Of a stretch of 8,244 nucleotides of DNA, positions 1-6,978 are shown piece after piece (within the stretch, counting starts at the first letter, position 1; every line of letters starts with the position of its first letter). Location: assembly GCA_026786325.1 (NCBI GenBank), contig JAJAYH010000062.1:1-8244 (forward strand), in the 5' to 3' direction. The notes under the pieces are model-generated. The model saw nothing but the letters and a program-made list of their open reading frames with translations, was not told the origin of the DNA and did not search any database. Made by a program: the position numbers and the translations under genes. This DNA is from Alkalinema sp. CAN_BIN05. Its GTDB lineage: Bacteria > Cyanobacteriota > Cyanobacteriia > Leptolyngbyales > Leptolyngbyaceae.

Positions 1-512
1 CTGGGATTTCTCTGCCCCAATTAGAAGCTGCATTCCCAAGTCATGCGGTTATTCGAGCTATGCCCAATACTCCGGCTCAAGTGGGTGCAGGTGTAACCGC
101 GATCGCACGCGGAACTCATGTTAGTGATAATCAATTTGAGTTGGCTAAAAAAGTCCTGTCGGCGGTTGGGTCCGTCGTCGAAGTGCCCGAATCCATGATG
201 GATGCAGTGACAGGGTTGTCTGGGTCCGGACCTGGATATATTGCATTGGTTGTGGAAGCATTGGCCGATGGTGGTGTCGCTTCGGGGTTGCCGAGGGCGA
301 TCGCGATGCAACTTGCCATAGATACTGTTTTGGGGACCGCGAAACTTCTAAAAGAGTCCAAGCTCCATCCCGCTGAACTCAAAGATCGCGTCACAAGTCC
401 CGGCGGAACGACAATAGCAGGGGTTGCCATGTTAGAGGAACGTGGGTTGAGATCGGCGTTAATTGAAGCTGTCAAAGCGGCTACTGCCCGATCGAAAGAA
501 TTAGGCTCGTAG
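1..512 (+). CDS. proC: Pyrroline-5-carboxylate reductase, 5'-truncated by window edge
   Basis: This enzyme makes the last step of proline synthesis, reducing pyrroline-5-carboxylate to L-proline with NAD(P)H in the cytoplasm. The frame is open from base 3 through the left edge, so the ATG at 60 is internal and not the start. The visible part begins in the second half of the Rossmann domain and contains the conserved RAMPNTPAQVGAG segment. It continues through the C-terminal dimerisation domain, with LSGSGPGY followed by the EALADGGVASGLPR helix and the family signature DRVTSPGGTTIAG. About 169 residues are present. The family is usually 265-280 residues, so roughly 100 N-terminal residues, including the GxGxMA nucleotide-binding loop, lie outside. 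It ends with TAG at 510-512 and is convergent with the DUF1824 gene, with 39 bp between them and no clear terminator. The assignment is firm. Confidence 0.96.
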   Translation, partial: GISLPQLEAAFPSHAVIRAMPNTPAQVGAGVTAIARGTHVSDNQFELAKKVLSAVGSVVEVPESMMDAVTGLSGSGPGYIALVVEALADGGVASGLPRAIAMQLAIDTVLGTAKLLKESKLHPAELKDRVTSPGGTTIAGVAMLEERGLRSALIEAVKAATARSKELGS

Positions 513-551
513 TCTTTGGTCTTAAGTTATTAATTTGATCTGTGGTGTAAA

Positions 552-1031
552 TTACGGCGCAAACAAATCTAATGGCAAGTGTCCAAAGGTTTCATTCACA
601 TCGTCATCGTAGGACGACTGACAGGAAACAATAACCCCGCGATGATCCCCGTCGTAGGGTTTTGAGTAACAGGCTTCCGTTTTAGAGTTGTACTTGATAT
701 AGATGGGCTGACCTGGATCCGCAAAGGTCGGTTTTATTTCGTAGCCAAATGCAGCCAGATATTGTTGAAGTGCTAGCGCGCCTTCCGCATAATTTTCAGC
801 ACAAATGCCAATGAGTTGATATTCGGATCCATCCAGCACCAATGTCAGGGCTTCATATATGGATTCCCGAGATAATTCAGCGGGCAATTTTTTGACGCTG
901 TTTGCTAAAGTCGATGCTTCTGTTGCCGTGTCAATTATCGTGAACTGTTGTAATAGCTCGATCGCAGATCTGACTTCAGCGGTGGATCCGGAGGTTTTAC
1001 GATCGCGTCTGAGCTGATATGGATTTGGCAT
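552..1031 (-). CDS. DUF1824 family protein, cyanobacterial, function unknown
   Basis: I recognise this as a DUF1824-type protein, a small soluble family I know from cyanobacteria and whose function is not established. Using the ATG at 1031 it has 159 residues. The conserved C-terminal half shows PIYIKYNSKT (about 109-118), HRGVIVSCQSS (130-140) and the terminal GHLPLDLF (150-157). The N-terminal half has predicted helices around 20-33 and 58-96, including the GICAENYAEG stretch. There is no signal peptide or membrane segment. The start is uncertain: an in-frame ATG at 1079 would add 16 residues, and a TTG at 1094 five more. I chose 1031 because relatives have only a short leader before the first helix. 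Neither start has a clear Shine-Dalgarno sequence. It is divergent from the thioredoxin gene and convergent with proC, so it is probably transcribed alone. Confidence 0.85.
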   Translation of the reverse strand: MPNPYQLRRDRKTSGSTAEVRSAIELLQQFTIIDTATEASTLANSVKKLPAELSRESIYEALTLVLDGSEYQLIGICAENYAEGALALQQYLAAFGYEIKPTFADPGQPIYIKYNSKTEACYSKPYDGDHRGVIVSCQSSYDDDVNETFGHLPLDLFAP

Positions 1032-1169
1032 GTTATGGAGAAAATATTGGTTAGGTGTTCTTTTAGCAAACCATGTCATGAAGTGCAGACGCAAATGTAT
1101 CGAACACTAGTAAAGCTCAAACTAGACTGCTAGACTTGATCCCATTAAGATTAATAATTACTTAACAAT

Positions 1170-1502
1170 ATGGCGCGCATCAAAACCGAGCAGGCATTCA
1201 AGGACGAAGTTCTACAATCATCAACTCCCGTATTAGTTCATTTTTGGGCACCTTGGTGCGGATTGTGCCGATTGATTGATCCCATATTGGAGCGGGCACA
1301 CGCTGAATTTGGGGACAATTTTAAGCTGGTGGGTGTTAATGCCGATGAAAATCTGAATCTAGCCAGTAGCTATCGCATTACTAACTTGCCCACAGTGCTG
1401 TTATTTCAAGAGGGAAAGCTAGTGCATCGTGTAGAAGACTTCAAACGTAAAGAGCAGATTAGGGATGTCTTGGAGAGAGTGCTGTCGTCGGTCGTGAGAT
1501 AG
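1170..1502 (+). CDS. Thioredoxin with WCGLC active site (cyanobacterial C-type-like)
   Basis: This is a single-domain thioredoxin of 110 residues, the usual family length. It would act as a soluble dithiol-disulfide oxidoreductase. The fold markers are present: the strand VLVHFWAPWC at 21-30, the redox pair Cys30/Cys33, the cis-proline Pro74 in TNLPTVLLF, and the closing EGKLVHRV strand-turn with its glycine. The active site reads WCGLC, not the canonical WCGPC. The residue before the second cysteine tunes redox potential, so this protein may not behave like thioredoxin m or x. From memory, one class of cyanobacterial thioredoxins (TrxC) departs from WCGPC at this site; assignment to that class is an inference. 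The ATG at 1170 aligns with the usual N-terminus, though no Shine-Dalgarno sequence is visible. An intrinsic terminator follows at 1527, which separates it from ndhF. Confidence 0.93.
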   Translation: MARIKTEQAFKDEVLQSSTPVLVHFWAPWCGLCRLIDPILERAHAEFGDNFKLVGVNADENLNLASSYRITNLPTVLLFQEGKLVHRVEDFKRKEQIRDVLERVLSSVVR

Positions 1503-1526
1503 GACTGCAAGTTAAGATTAATTTAC

Positions 1527-1556
1527 GGGGGTGGCTTTAATAGCTGTCCCCTTTTT
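1527..1556 (+). terminator. Intrinsic terminator after thioredoxin gene
   Basis: The left arm GGGGGTGGCT (1527-1536) pairs with AGCTGTCCCC (1542-1551) across a TTAAT loop. This gives 10 base pairs, three of them G-U wobbles, followed at once by five T (1552-1556). It lies 24 bp after the thioredoxin stop and before ndhF, so ndhF is expected to have its own promoter. A TATAAG at 1575-1580 could be the -10 box of that promoter, but no good -35 is seen. Confidence 0.75.
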
Positions 1557-1619
1557 AATGCTTTGGGCTAGGCTTATAAGGAACTGAAACCATTTCGTAG
1601 TTTTTGAGTGACGATCGGC

Positions 1620-3677
1620 ATGGATGCAATATATGAGTATGCCTGGATCATTCCGGTGTTGCCGCTGATGGGGGCAATGCTGGTGGGTCTGGGATTAATT
1701 TCCTTTAATAAAGACACGAACCGTTTGCGAGGCATTGCATCCGGTTTTTTGGTGTCATTGATTGGCACGGCCATGGTGTTGTCCTTCGGGATTCTCGCCA
1801 GCCAGCTTGGGGGCCATGCTCCCTATGTAAGAATGTTTGAGTGGGCTTCGGCTGGAGATTTTACGCTTCAGATGGGCTACATAGTGGATCCACTTACATC
1901 AATGATGTTGGTGGTGGTGACGACGGTGGCGCTGTTGGTGATGATCTACACCGATGGTTACATGGCGCACGATGCTAGCTATGTGCGGTTTTACGCCTAC
2001 TTGAGTTTGTTTAGCTCCTCAATGTTGGGCCTGGTCATCAGTCCAAATCTCGTGCAGGTGTACGTGTTTTGGGAGTTGGTGGGGATGTGTTCCTATCTGC
2101 TGATCGGCTTTTGGTACGATCGTAAAGCGGCGGCGGATGCTTGTCAGAAGGCTTTTGTGACGAACCGAGTTGGTGACTTTGGGTTGCTACTGGGGATTTT
2201 GGGATTGTTTTGGGCGACTCGAAGTTTTGATTTTGCCATCATGGGCGATCGGCTCCATGCCATGGTTGAAAATGGAACATTAAGCGGTTCTGTTGCGGCA
2301 TTATTTGCAATTCTGGTGTTTTTAGGTCCAGTAGCGAAGTCAGCGCAGTTCCCGCTTCATGTGTGGCTACCGGATGCCATGGAAGGTCCGACCCCGATTT
2401 CGGCCTTAATTCATGCGGCGACAATGGTGGCGGCAGGTGTGTTTCTGATTGCCCGGATGTTCCCGGTATTTAGCCAGATTCCTGTGGTGATGGATACGAT
2501 CGCCTGGACGGGTGCCATTACGGCATTCATCGGTGCAACCACTGCCATTACCCAGAATGATATTAAGAAAGGCTTGGCCTATTCCACGATGTCTCAGTTG
2601 GGCTATATGGTCTTGGCTATGGGCGTTGGGGCTTATAGTGCAGGCTTGTTTCACCTAGTGACTCATGCATTCATCAAGGCGATGTTGTTCTTAGGATCTG
2701 GGTCTGTGATTCACGGCATGGAAGAAGCGGTGGGCCATAATCCGGCTTACGCTCAAGATATGCGTCTCATGGGTGGATTACGGAAATTGATGCCGATTAC
2801 TGCGACAACCTTTTTGATTGGAACCCTGGCGATTTGTGGGATTCCACCGTTTGCTGGGTTTTGGTCAAAGGACGAAATTCTTCACCGTGCTTACGAAGCG
2901 AATCCAAATCTTTGGTTTATTGGCTTTGTGACGGCGGGGATCACGGCATTCTATATGTTCCGCATGTACTTCCAGACCTTTGAAGGGGAATTGCGGGCGA
3001 CGGATTCTGGGATTCTCAATATCATCGAAGGCGAACAGCTTCGTAAAATGGGAATTGCGGCAGGTCCGGGCGCTATGAATGCCAAAGAATTGGGCGCAGT
3101 AGCAACTCTGTCTCACGACGATCACGACGAGCATCATGGTGATCCCCACGAGTCTCCGTTGACCATGACGTTGCCGTTGATGGTGTTGGCGATTCCCTCA
3201 ATGTTTATTGGTTTATTGGGCACGCCCTTTGCCAATTATTTTGAAGCATTTATTCATGCGCCAGGAGAGGTTTTTGTTCAGGAGCCTGTCGATTTGCCGG
3301 AGTTCTTGATCATGGGCGGTAGTTCCGTGGGCATTGGTCTTGTGGGTATTTCGATCGCAATCCTGATGTATCTTCAGAAAAAAGTGGATCCGTCAGTTTG
3401 GGCCGATCGGTTCCCGACCTTGTATGCACTTTCTAAGAACAAGTGGTACTTCGATGAGATTTACGATGCGGTGTTTGTTCGTCCATCTCGTGGTTTAGCG
3501 CGTCAAGTTTTGGAAGTGGATTACAAAGTCGTGGATGGCGTGGTGAATCTCACTGGATTCCTAGCGCTGTTGACGGGCGAAGGTCTGAAGTACATCGAAA
3601 ACGGTCGAGCGCAGTTTTATGCCTTGATTGTGTTTGGGGCCGTCATTGTATTTGTGATTGCTTCTGGATTTGCTTAA
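1620..3677 (+). CDS. ndhF: NAD(P)H-quinone oxidoreductase subunit 5 (NDH-1 subunit NdhF, NdhF1-like)
   Basis: This is a proton-pumping antiporter-like subunit of thylakoid NDH-1, which serves respiration and cyclic electron flow. With the ATG at 1620 it has 685 residues and starts MDAIYEYAWIIPVLPL, matching the family; the in-frame GTG at 1608 would add only MTIG. It is a multi-pass membrane protein. Key charged residues of the antiporter core are in place: Glu152 in FWELVGMCSYL, Lys240 in GPVAKSAQFPLHVWLP, Lys316/Lys317 in NDIKKGLAYS, Lys353 in HAFIKAMLFLGSG and Lys417-Asp418 in FWSKDEIL. A His/Asp-rich hydrophilic loop (about 499-511) precedes ESPLTMTLPL. The C-terminus, with the YFDEIYDAVFV segment near 610-620, corresponds to the lateral amphipathic helix region. 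The N-terminal sequence and overall length favour NdhF1 (NDH-1L) over the CO2-uptake forms NdhF3/F4. No ndhD gene follows: a terminator does. Confidence 0.97.
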   Translation: MDAIYEYAWIIPVLPLMGAMLVGLGLISFNKDTNRLRGIASGFLVSLIGTAMVLSFGILASQLGGHAPYVRMFEWASAGDFTLQMGYIVDPLTSMMLVVVTTVALLVMIYTDGYMAHDASYVRFYAYLSLFSSSMLGLVISPNLVQVYVFWELVGMCSYLLIGFWYDRKAAADACQKAFVTNRVGDFGLLLGILGLFWATRSFDFAIMGDRLHAMVENGTLSGSVAALFAILVFLGPVAKSAQFPLHVWLPDAMEGPTPISALIHAATMVAAGVFLIARMFPVFSQIPVVMDTIAWTGAITAFIGATTAITQNDIKKGLAYSTMSQLGYMVLAMGVGAYSAGLFHLVTHAFIKAMLFLGSGSVIHGMEEAVGHNPAYAQDMRLMGGLRKLMPITATTFLIGTLAICGIPPFAGFWSKDEILHRAYEANPNLWFIGFVTAGITAFYMFRMYFQTFEGELRATDSGILNIIEGEQLRKMGIAAGPGAMNAKELGAVATLSHDDHDEHHGDPHESPLTMTLPLMVLAIPSMFIGLLGTPFANYFEAFIHAPGEVFVQEPVDLPEFLIMGGSSVGIGLVGISIAILMYLQKKVDPSVWADRFPTLYALSKNKWYFDEIYDAVFVRPSRGLARQVLEVDYKVVDGVVNLTGFLALLTGEGLKYIENGRAQFYALIVFGAVIVFVIASGFA

Positions 3678-3690
3678 GTTAGTTTGATTG

Positions 3691-3730
3691 AAAAGCCGAT
3701 CGTTCTTTGTTTGGAGCGATCGGCTTTTTA
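3691..3730 (+). terminator. Strong intrinsic terminator after ndhF
   Basis: A perfect 12-bp stem is formed by AAAAGCCGATCG (3691-3702) and CGATCGGCTTTT (3717-3728) with a 14-nt loop. The 3' arm ends in a run of T. The A-run on the left arm would also give a U-tract on the opposite strand, but no gene converges here. It lies 13 bp after the ndhF stop. The stem contains two CGATCG cores like those of HIP1. Confidence 0.9.
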
Positions 3731-3774
3731 TTGAGAACAATAGGATCTGTATAGTAAAATTGTTCTAATGTACA
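3731..3774 (+). promoter_or_regulatory. Promoter of the GST-like gene with overlapping dyad and LexA-like box
   Basis: A sigma-70 type promoter is visible: -35 TTGAGA (3731-3736), an 18-bp spacer, and -10 TAAAAT (3755-3760). Transcription would start near 3767, giving a leader of about 33 nt with a Shine-Dalgarno GGAGAG at 3791-3796. A perfect 8-bp inverted repeat, AGAACAAT (3734-3741) and ATTGTTCT (3759-3766), brackets the spacer. Overlapping its right arm, TGTTCTAATGTACA (3761-3774) is an imperfect palindrome that resembles the cyanobacterial LexA box as I remember it (AGTACTAATGTTCT; 10 of 14 positions agree). The placement over -35, -10 and start would suit a repressor. The regulator is inferred, not shown. 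Confidence 0.5.
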
Positions 3775-3799
3775 AGTAGCCTAGAATTTTGGAGAGTTT

Positions 3800-4357
3800 A
3801 TGATTAAGTTATACGGTGGGGTTTTCAGTCGAGCGGCGATCGTTAAATGGTATTTAGAAGAGTTGAAAATTCCCTATGAATTTGTTTTGGTGGATTTACA
3901 ATCTGGCATCAATCTTCAGTCGGACTATTTAGCCATTCACCCATTTGGAAAAGTGCCTGCGATCGCCGATGGAGATTTCATATTGTGGGAATCGGGCGCA
4001 ATATTGATTTACCTTGCCCAGAAATACGACAGAATGCTTGATACTGTTGAGAAACAAGCGATCGTTAACCAGTGGATTTTATTTGGAAATTCCACTTTGG
4101 GTGATGGCCTCTTTTCTCCCCAAAACAGTACAAAAGAAACGCCTCGACTATTGGGTAAGTTAGACAGCATTTTTGCCTCGCAATCTTATTTGACAGGCGA
4201 TCGGTTGACGGCAGCAGATATTGCAGTTGGTGCTGTTCTCAACTATGTGATCATGATGATTAAAGACTTTGACTACAGCCCCTATCCAAATGTCTCAGCC
4301 TATATTCAACGTCTACGCGATCGACCCGCGTTCCAATCATCCATGACATTGAAATAG
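3800..4357 (+). CDS. Glutathione S-transferase-like protein
   Basis: This is a small cytosolic protein of 185 residues with the two-domain glutathione S-transferase plan. The N-terminal thioredoxin-like domain (about 1-76) starts MIKLYGGVFSRAA, placing a candidate catalytic Ser10 in the usual position. It also has the cis-proline Pro53 in GKVPAI and the Glu64-Ser65 pair (WES) that normally binds the gamma-glutamyl group of glutathione. The helical C-terminal domain (about 85-180) carries the N-capping box and hydrophobic staple region YLTGDRLTAADIAVGAV (Thr137 to Asp140). At 185 residues it is shorter than the usual 200-220, and the shortening seems to fall between about 78 and 115. Substrate is unknown; detoxification or redox defence is the general role. 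The ATG at 3800 has a good GGAGAG ribosome site. The gene is flanked by terminators or remnants and is probably monocistronic. Confidence 0.92.
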   Translation: MIKLYGGVFSRAAIVKWYLEELKIPYEFVLVDLQSGINLQSDYLAIHPFGKVPAIADGDFILWESGAILIYLAQKYDRMLDTVEKQAIVNQWILFGNSTLGDGLFSPQNSTKETPRLLGKLDSIFASQSYLTGDRLTAADIAVGAVLNYVIMMIKDFDYSPYPNVSAYIQRLRDRPAFQSSMTLK

Positions 4358-4448
4358 TCGATCGAAGTTTCTCCCGCTGCCAACCCCACAAATTTATCAT
4401 TCAGAACGATCGTCGCCTAGAACGAAACTTGGATGAGCTTTGCGGTAA

Positions 4449-4614
4449 TTCCCTCCGAGATACTTACGCCAATGTAGGGCAAACGCATACGATAGCGCAG
4501 AAAATATGGCTGTTATTCGTCATATTGCTCAGAATCTTCTCTCGCATGACAAAAGTTCTCGATAAGCGCCTAGACAATCTTTCCCAGGATATCTATCAAA
4601 ACAAACATGACTAG
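4449..4614 (+). pseudogene. Degraded C-terminal remnant of an ISAs1-type transposase
   Basis: One frame (4449-4565) reads a short fragment containing RQCR and then ENMAVIRHIAQNLLSHDKSS (4500-4559). This resembles the C-terminal region of ISAs1/H-repeat transposases, typically of the form DxCRxRxxxxxENxAxIRHxALNLLKxDKS. The frame is closed by TAA at 4563, but the expected next segment (KRLxxxWDxxYL-like) seems to continue in another frame as DKRLDNLSQDIYQ from 4561 to the TAG at 4612-4614. That implies at least one frameshift. Upstream, a TAA at 4446 closes the frame, and I see only weak hints of the preceding HW-I-E-N region. No inverted ends or target duplications were found. The 61-codon frame 4429-4614, which might be annotated as a hypothetical gene, is best seen as a by-product of this remnant. 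The family call rests on pattern memory. Confidence 0.55.
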
Positions 4615-4644
4615 TTGATTTGAAGTAACGTCTGAGAAACCATA

Positions 4645-4676
4645 TTAAGCCGGACCCACCATCCTCTCCGGCTTAA
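4645..4676 (-). terminator. Hairpin spanning the fumC stop codon, possible terminator
   Basis: A perfect 9-bp inverted repeat, TTAAGCCGG (4645-4653) and CCGGCTTAA (4668-4676), has a 14-nt loop. It covers the last codons of fumC, and the stop codon (TAA, complement of 4645-4647) lies in the distal arm. Only a weak T run (TTT after AATATGG) follows on the minus strand, so it is not a canonical intrinsic terminator. It may stabilise the 3' end or terminate inefficiently. Confidence 0.4.
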
Positions 4677-6057
4677 CTAACTCATCAAACAATTCAGCAC
4701 TCAACAAGCCCAGACTTATACAAGCTTGCTTGAGTGTTGAATTATTCTCAAATGCCAGCTTTGCCACCTTCGCCGCATTGTCATAGCCAATATGTGGATT
4801 CAATGCCGTCACCAACATCAATGAATCATTTAAAAAATGTTGAATCTTATTAGGATTCGCTTGAATTCCCACAACCATATGATCCGTAAATGAATTAGAT
4901 GCATCACTTAAAAGCCGAATCGAATGCAGCAAATTATGAATCATCACAGGCTTAAACACATTCAGTTCAAAATTGCCCTGACTCCCGGCAAACCCGATCG
5001 CACTATCATTCCCCATCACCTGCACACAAACCATCGTCATCGCCTCACACTGCGTCGGATTTACCTTTCCCGGCATAATCGACGAACCTGGTTCATTGGC
5101 CGGAAGCGTCAGTTCACCCAATCCACAGCGCGGCCCCGAACCCATCCAGCGCAAATCATTCGCAATCTTCATCAACGCACAAGAAGTCGCTTTCAATGCA
5201 CCACTCGTCATGACGATCGCATCATGGGCCGCCAGTGCAGCAAACTTATTGGGAGCCGTGATGAATGGTAAACCCGTTAATTCAGCAATGGTCTTTGCAG
5301 CCCGATCGGCAAATTCAGGATGGGTATTCAATCCAGTCCCGACCGCCGTTCCCCCGATCGCAAGTTCATAAAGTCCCGGCAATGTAGATTGAATTTGGAC
5401 TAAAGCACGATCGATTTGTGCAACATATCCCGAAAATTCCTGGCCTAGTGTTAACGGCACGGCATCCATCAAATGCGTACGGCCAATCTTAATAATTGAA
5501 TTGAATTCTTGTTCTTTTACAGCTAACGCATTACGCAATTTTTGTAATGCCGGAATCAAATTTTGGTCAATGACTTGCACGGCTGCAATATGCATCGCCG
5601 TTGGAAATGTATCATTAGAGGACTGAGAAAGATTGACATGATCATTGGGATGAATGGGCGATTTGCTGCCGAGACTCCCCTTTACAAGAGCGATCGCCCG
5701 ATTTGAAATTACCTCATTTGCATTCATATTCGTCTGAGTCCCGCTTCCCGTTTGCCAAATACTCAGCGGAAAATGATCATCGAGTGTCCCAGCAATTACT
5801 TCATCAGCCGCCTGAATTAGCACCGTCGCTTTACCCGAATCCAATTTACCAAGATCGCAATTCACCATAGCCGCAGCCTTTTTCAATATCCCAAAGGCCC
5901 GAATCATCTCCGGCGGCATCACATCCCTTCCGATCGCAAAATACCGCAACGATCGTTCAGTCTGCGCGCCCCAATACCGATCGTTTCGGACTTCGATCGC
6001 ACCCATACTATCGGTTTCGGTGCGGGTTGCAATCGGGGTTCCAGGTGAATAACTCAT
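4645..6057 (-). CDS. fumC: Fumarate hydratase, class II
   Basis: This is the oxygen-stable, iron-free fumarase that interconverts fumarate and L-malate. The protein has 470 residues, the normal length for the homotetrameric class II enzyme of the aspartase/fumarase superfamily. Conserved elements in order are WQTGSGTQTNMN (101-112), SQSSNDTFPTA (144-154), GRTHLMDAVPLTLGQEFSGY with the catalytic-site His195 (192-211), and the superfamily signature GSSIMPGKVNP (324-334) holding the catalytic serine loop. KxxK-N contacts in that loop are intact. The ATG at 6057 gives an N-terminus MSYSPG followed by ATRTETDSMGAIEV, which aligns well with relatives. No clear Shine-Dalgarno sequence precedes it. 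It lies 34 bp downstream of nadC on the same strand and may be co-transcribed with it. Fumarate here comes mainly from purine and arginine synthesis and from succinate oxidation. Confidence 0.97.
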   Translation of the reverse strand: MSYSPGTPIATRTETDSMGAIEVRNDRYWGAQTERSLRYFAIGRDVMPPEMIRAFGILKKAAAMVNCDLGKLDSGKATVLIQAADEVIAGTLDDHFPLSIWQTGSGTQTNMNANEVISNRAIALVKGSLGSKSPIHPNDHVNLSQSSNDTFPTAMHIAAVQVIDQNLIPALQKLRNALAVKEQEFNSIIKIGRTHLMDAVPLTLGQEFSGYVAQIDRALVQIQSTLPGLYELAIGGTAVGTGLNTHPEFADRAAKTIAELTGLPFITAPNKFAALAAHDAIVMTSGALKATSCALMKIANDLRWMGSGPRCGLGELTLPANEPGSSIMPGKVNPTQCEAMTMVCVQVMGNDSAIGFAGSQGNFELNVFKPVMIHNLLHSIRLLSDASNSFTDHMVVGIQANPNKIQHFLNDSLMLVTALNPHIGYDNAAKVAKLAFENNSTLKQACISLGLLSAELFDELVKPERMVGPA

Positions 6058-6091
6058 AGAATTTTAGGGTTAGATTTTAATCAAAGCTGTA

Positions 6092-6964
6092 CTAGAATCG
6101 CATACTCAGGTCCATCCAAGAACTCCGAGTCATGGGCGCACTGCTGGAAATAATATCGACCCCGGTTTCCGCGATCGATCGAATACTGTCAAGACTTACA
6201 TTCCCCGAAGCCTCAATCAAAACCCGATTAGAATACTGTCGAATTAGTGTCACCGCTTCACGCATTGTTAAAATCGACATGTTGTCTAACATAATAATGT
6301 CGGCACCATGATCTAGTGCTTCTTGAACTTGGGCCAGCGTTTCGGTCTCCACTTCAACGGTCAACGGATAGGGAATTTGGGCACGGACTAAGGCGATCGC
6401 CTCGGCAATCCCGCCCGCCGCCGCAATGTGATTGTCTTTAATCATGGCGGAATCGTCGAGACCCATCCGGTGATTGACTGCACCGCCCACTTGAGACGCA
6501 TATTTTTCTAGAATCCGGTGTCCCGGCGTGGTCTTTCGAGTGTCTGCAAATCGGGTATTCAAGCCCTCAAGTTGCGCCACAAATCCTGCCGTCGCCGTCG
6601 CAATCCCACTGAGCCGCATCGCCAAATTCAAGGCCACTCGCTCGCCCGTCAGCAATGCCTCAAATGGCCCGGAAATCTTCGCAACCGTCTCCCCCGCCAT
6701 GGCCCGATCGCCGTCCTTGATACAGACTTCAAATTCAACCTGCGAGTCTAAAAGCTGGAAAACCCGTGCTGCGATCGGTAATCCGGCAATAATTCCGGTT
6801 TCCTTGGCAGTCCAAGTGGCACTATTTCTTTGCGAACCCTTTACCATCAAGGCTTGCGTCACCCGATCGCCCCGACCAATATCCTCCAAAAGCCAAGGTT
6901 GAATCAACACATCTAAGACTAAATTGGAGGGAAGTGAAAAGCTCTGGAAAAATTTCGATGTCAT
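6092..6964 (-). CDS. nadC: Nicotinate-nucleotide pyrophosphorylase (quinolinate phosphoribosyltransferase)
   Basis: This enzyme condenses quinolinate with PRPP to give nicotinate mononucleotide, CO2 and pyrophosphate, the third step of de novo NAD synthesis. The 290-residue length is typical. The N-terminal domain opens with WLLEDIGRGDRVT (24-36). The barrel domain carries the substrate-binding series: GERVALN (107-113), ADTRKTTPGHR (140-150), GAVNHRMGLDD (161-171), MIKDNHI (174-180), VEVETET (203-209), IMLDN (224-228), EASGN (251-255) and the C-terminal GVDIISSSAP (268-277). All the expected Arg, Lys, His and Glu contacts appear intact. The ATG at 6964 gives a leader of normal length before the first conserved helix. 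It is the first gene of a probable nadC-fumC unit and is divergent from the sensor kinase. A GTA-N8-TAC palindrome lies 15 bp upstream of its start. Confidence 0.96.
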   Translation of the reverse strand: MTSKFFQSFSLPSNLVLDVLIQPWLLEDIGRGDRVTQALMVKGSQRNSATWTAKETGIIAGLPIAARVFQLLDSQVEFEVCIKDGDRAMAGETVAKISGPFEALLTGERVALNLAMRLSGIATATAGFVAQLEGLNTRFADTRKTTPGHRILEKYASQVGGAVNHRMGLDDSAMIKDNHIAAAGGIAEAIALVRAQIPYPLTVEVETETLAQVQEALDHGADIIMLDNMSILTMREAVTLIRQYSNRVLIEASGNVSLDSIRSIAETGVDIISSSAPMTRSSWMDLSMRF

Positions 6965-6978
6965 GGGAGATTCTGCAT

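Noticed and set aside
60..512. proC starting at the ATG at 60
   Set aside because: The frame is open to the left edge, and the upstream codons encode typical P5C reductase sequence (LPQLEAAFPSHAVIRAMPN), so that ATG is an internal methionine.
3114..3155. His/Asp-rich loop of NdhF as a novel metal site
   Set aside because: Similar His-rich stretches at this position are, to my memory, common in cyanobacterial NdhF1 proteins, so it is not distinctive.
4429..4614. 61-codon open frame starting MDELCGNSL as a small gene
   Set aside because: It has no ribosome site or family likeness over its first half, and a different frame of the same DNA carries the transposase-like ENMAVIRHIAQNLL segment. 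It is better explained as part of a decayed transposase.
4924..5371. Plus-strand open frames within fumC, and similar ones opposite nadC and ndhF
   Set aside because: They are antisense to strongly conserved enzymes, have low-complexity Arg/His/Ser-rich translations and no ribosome sites.
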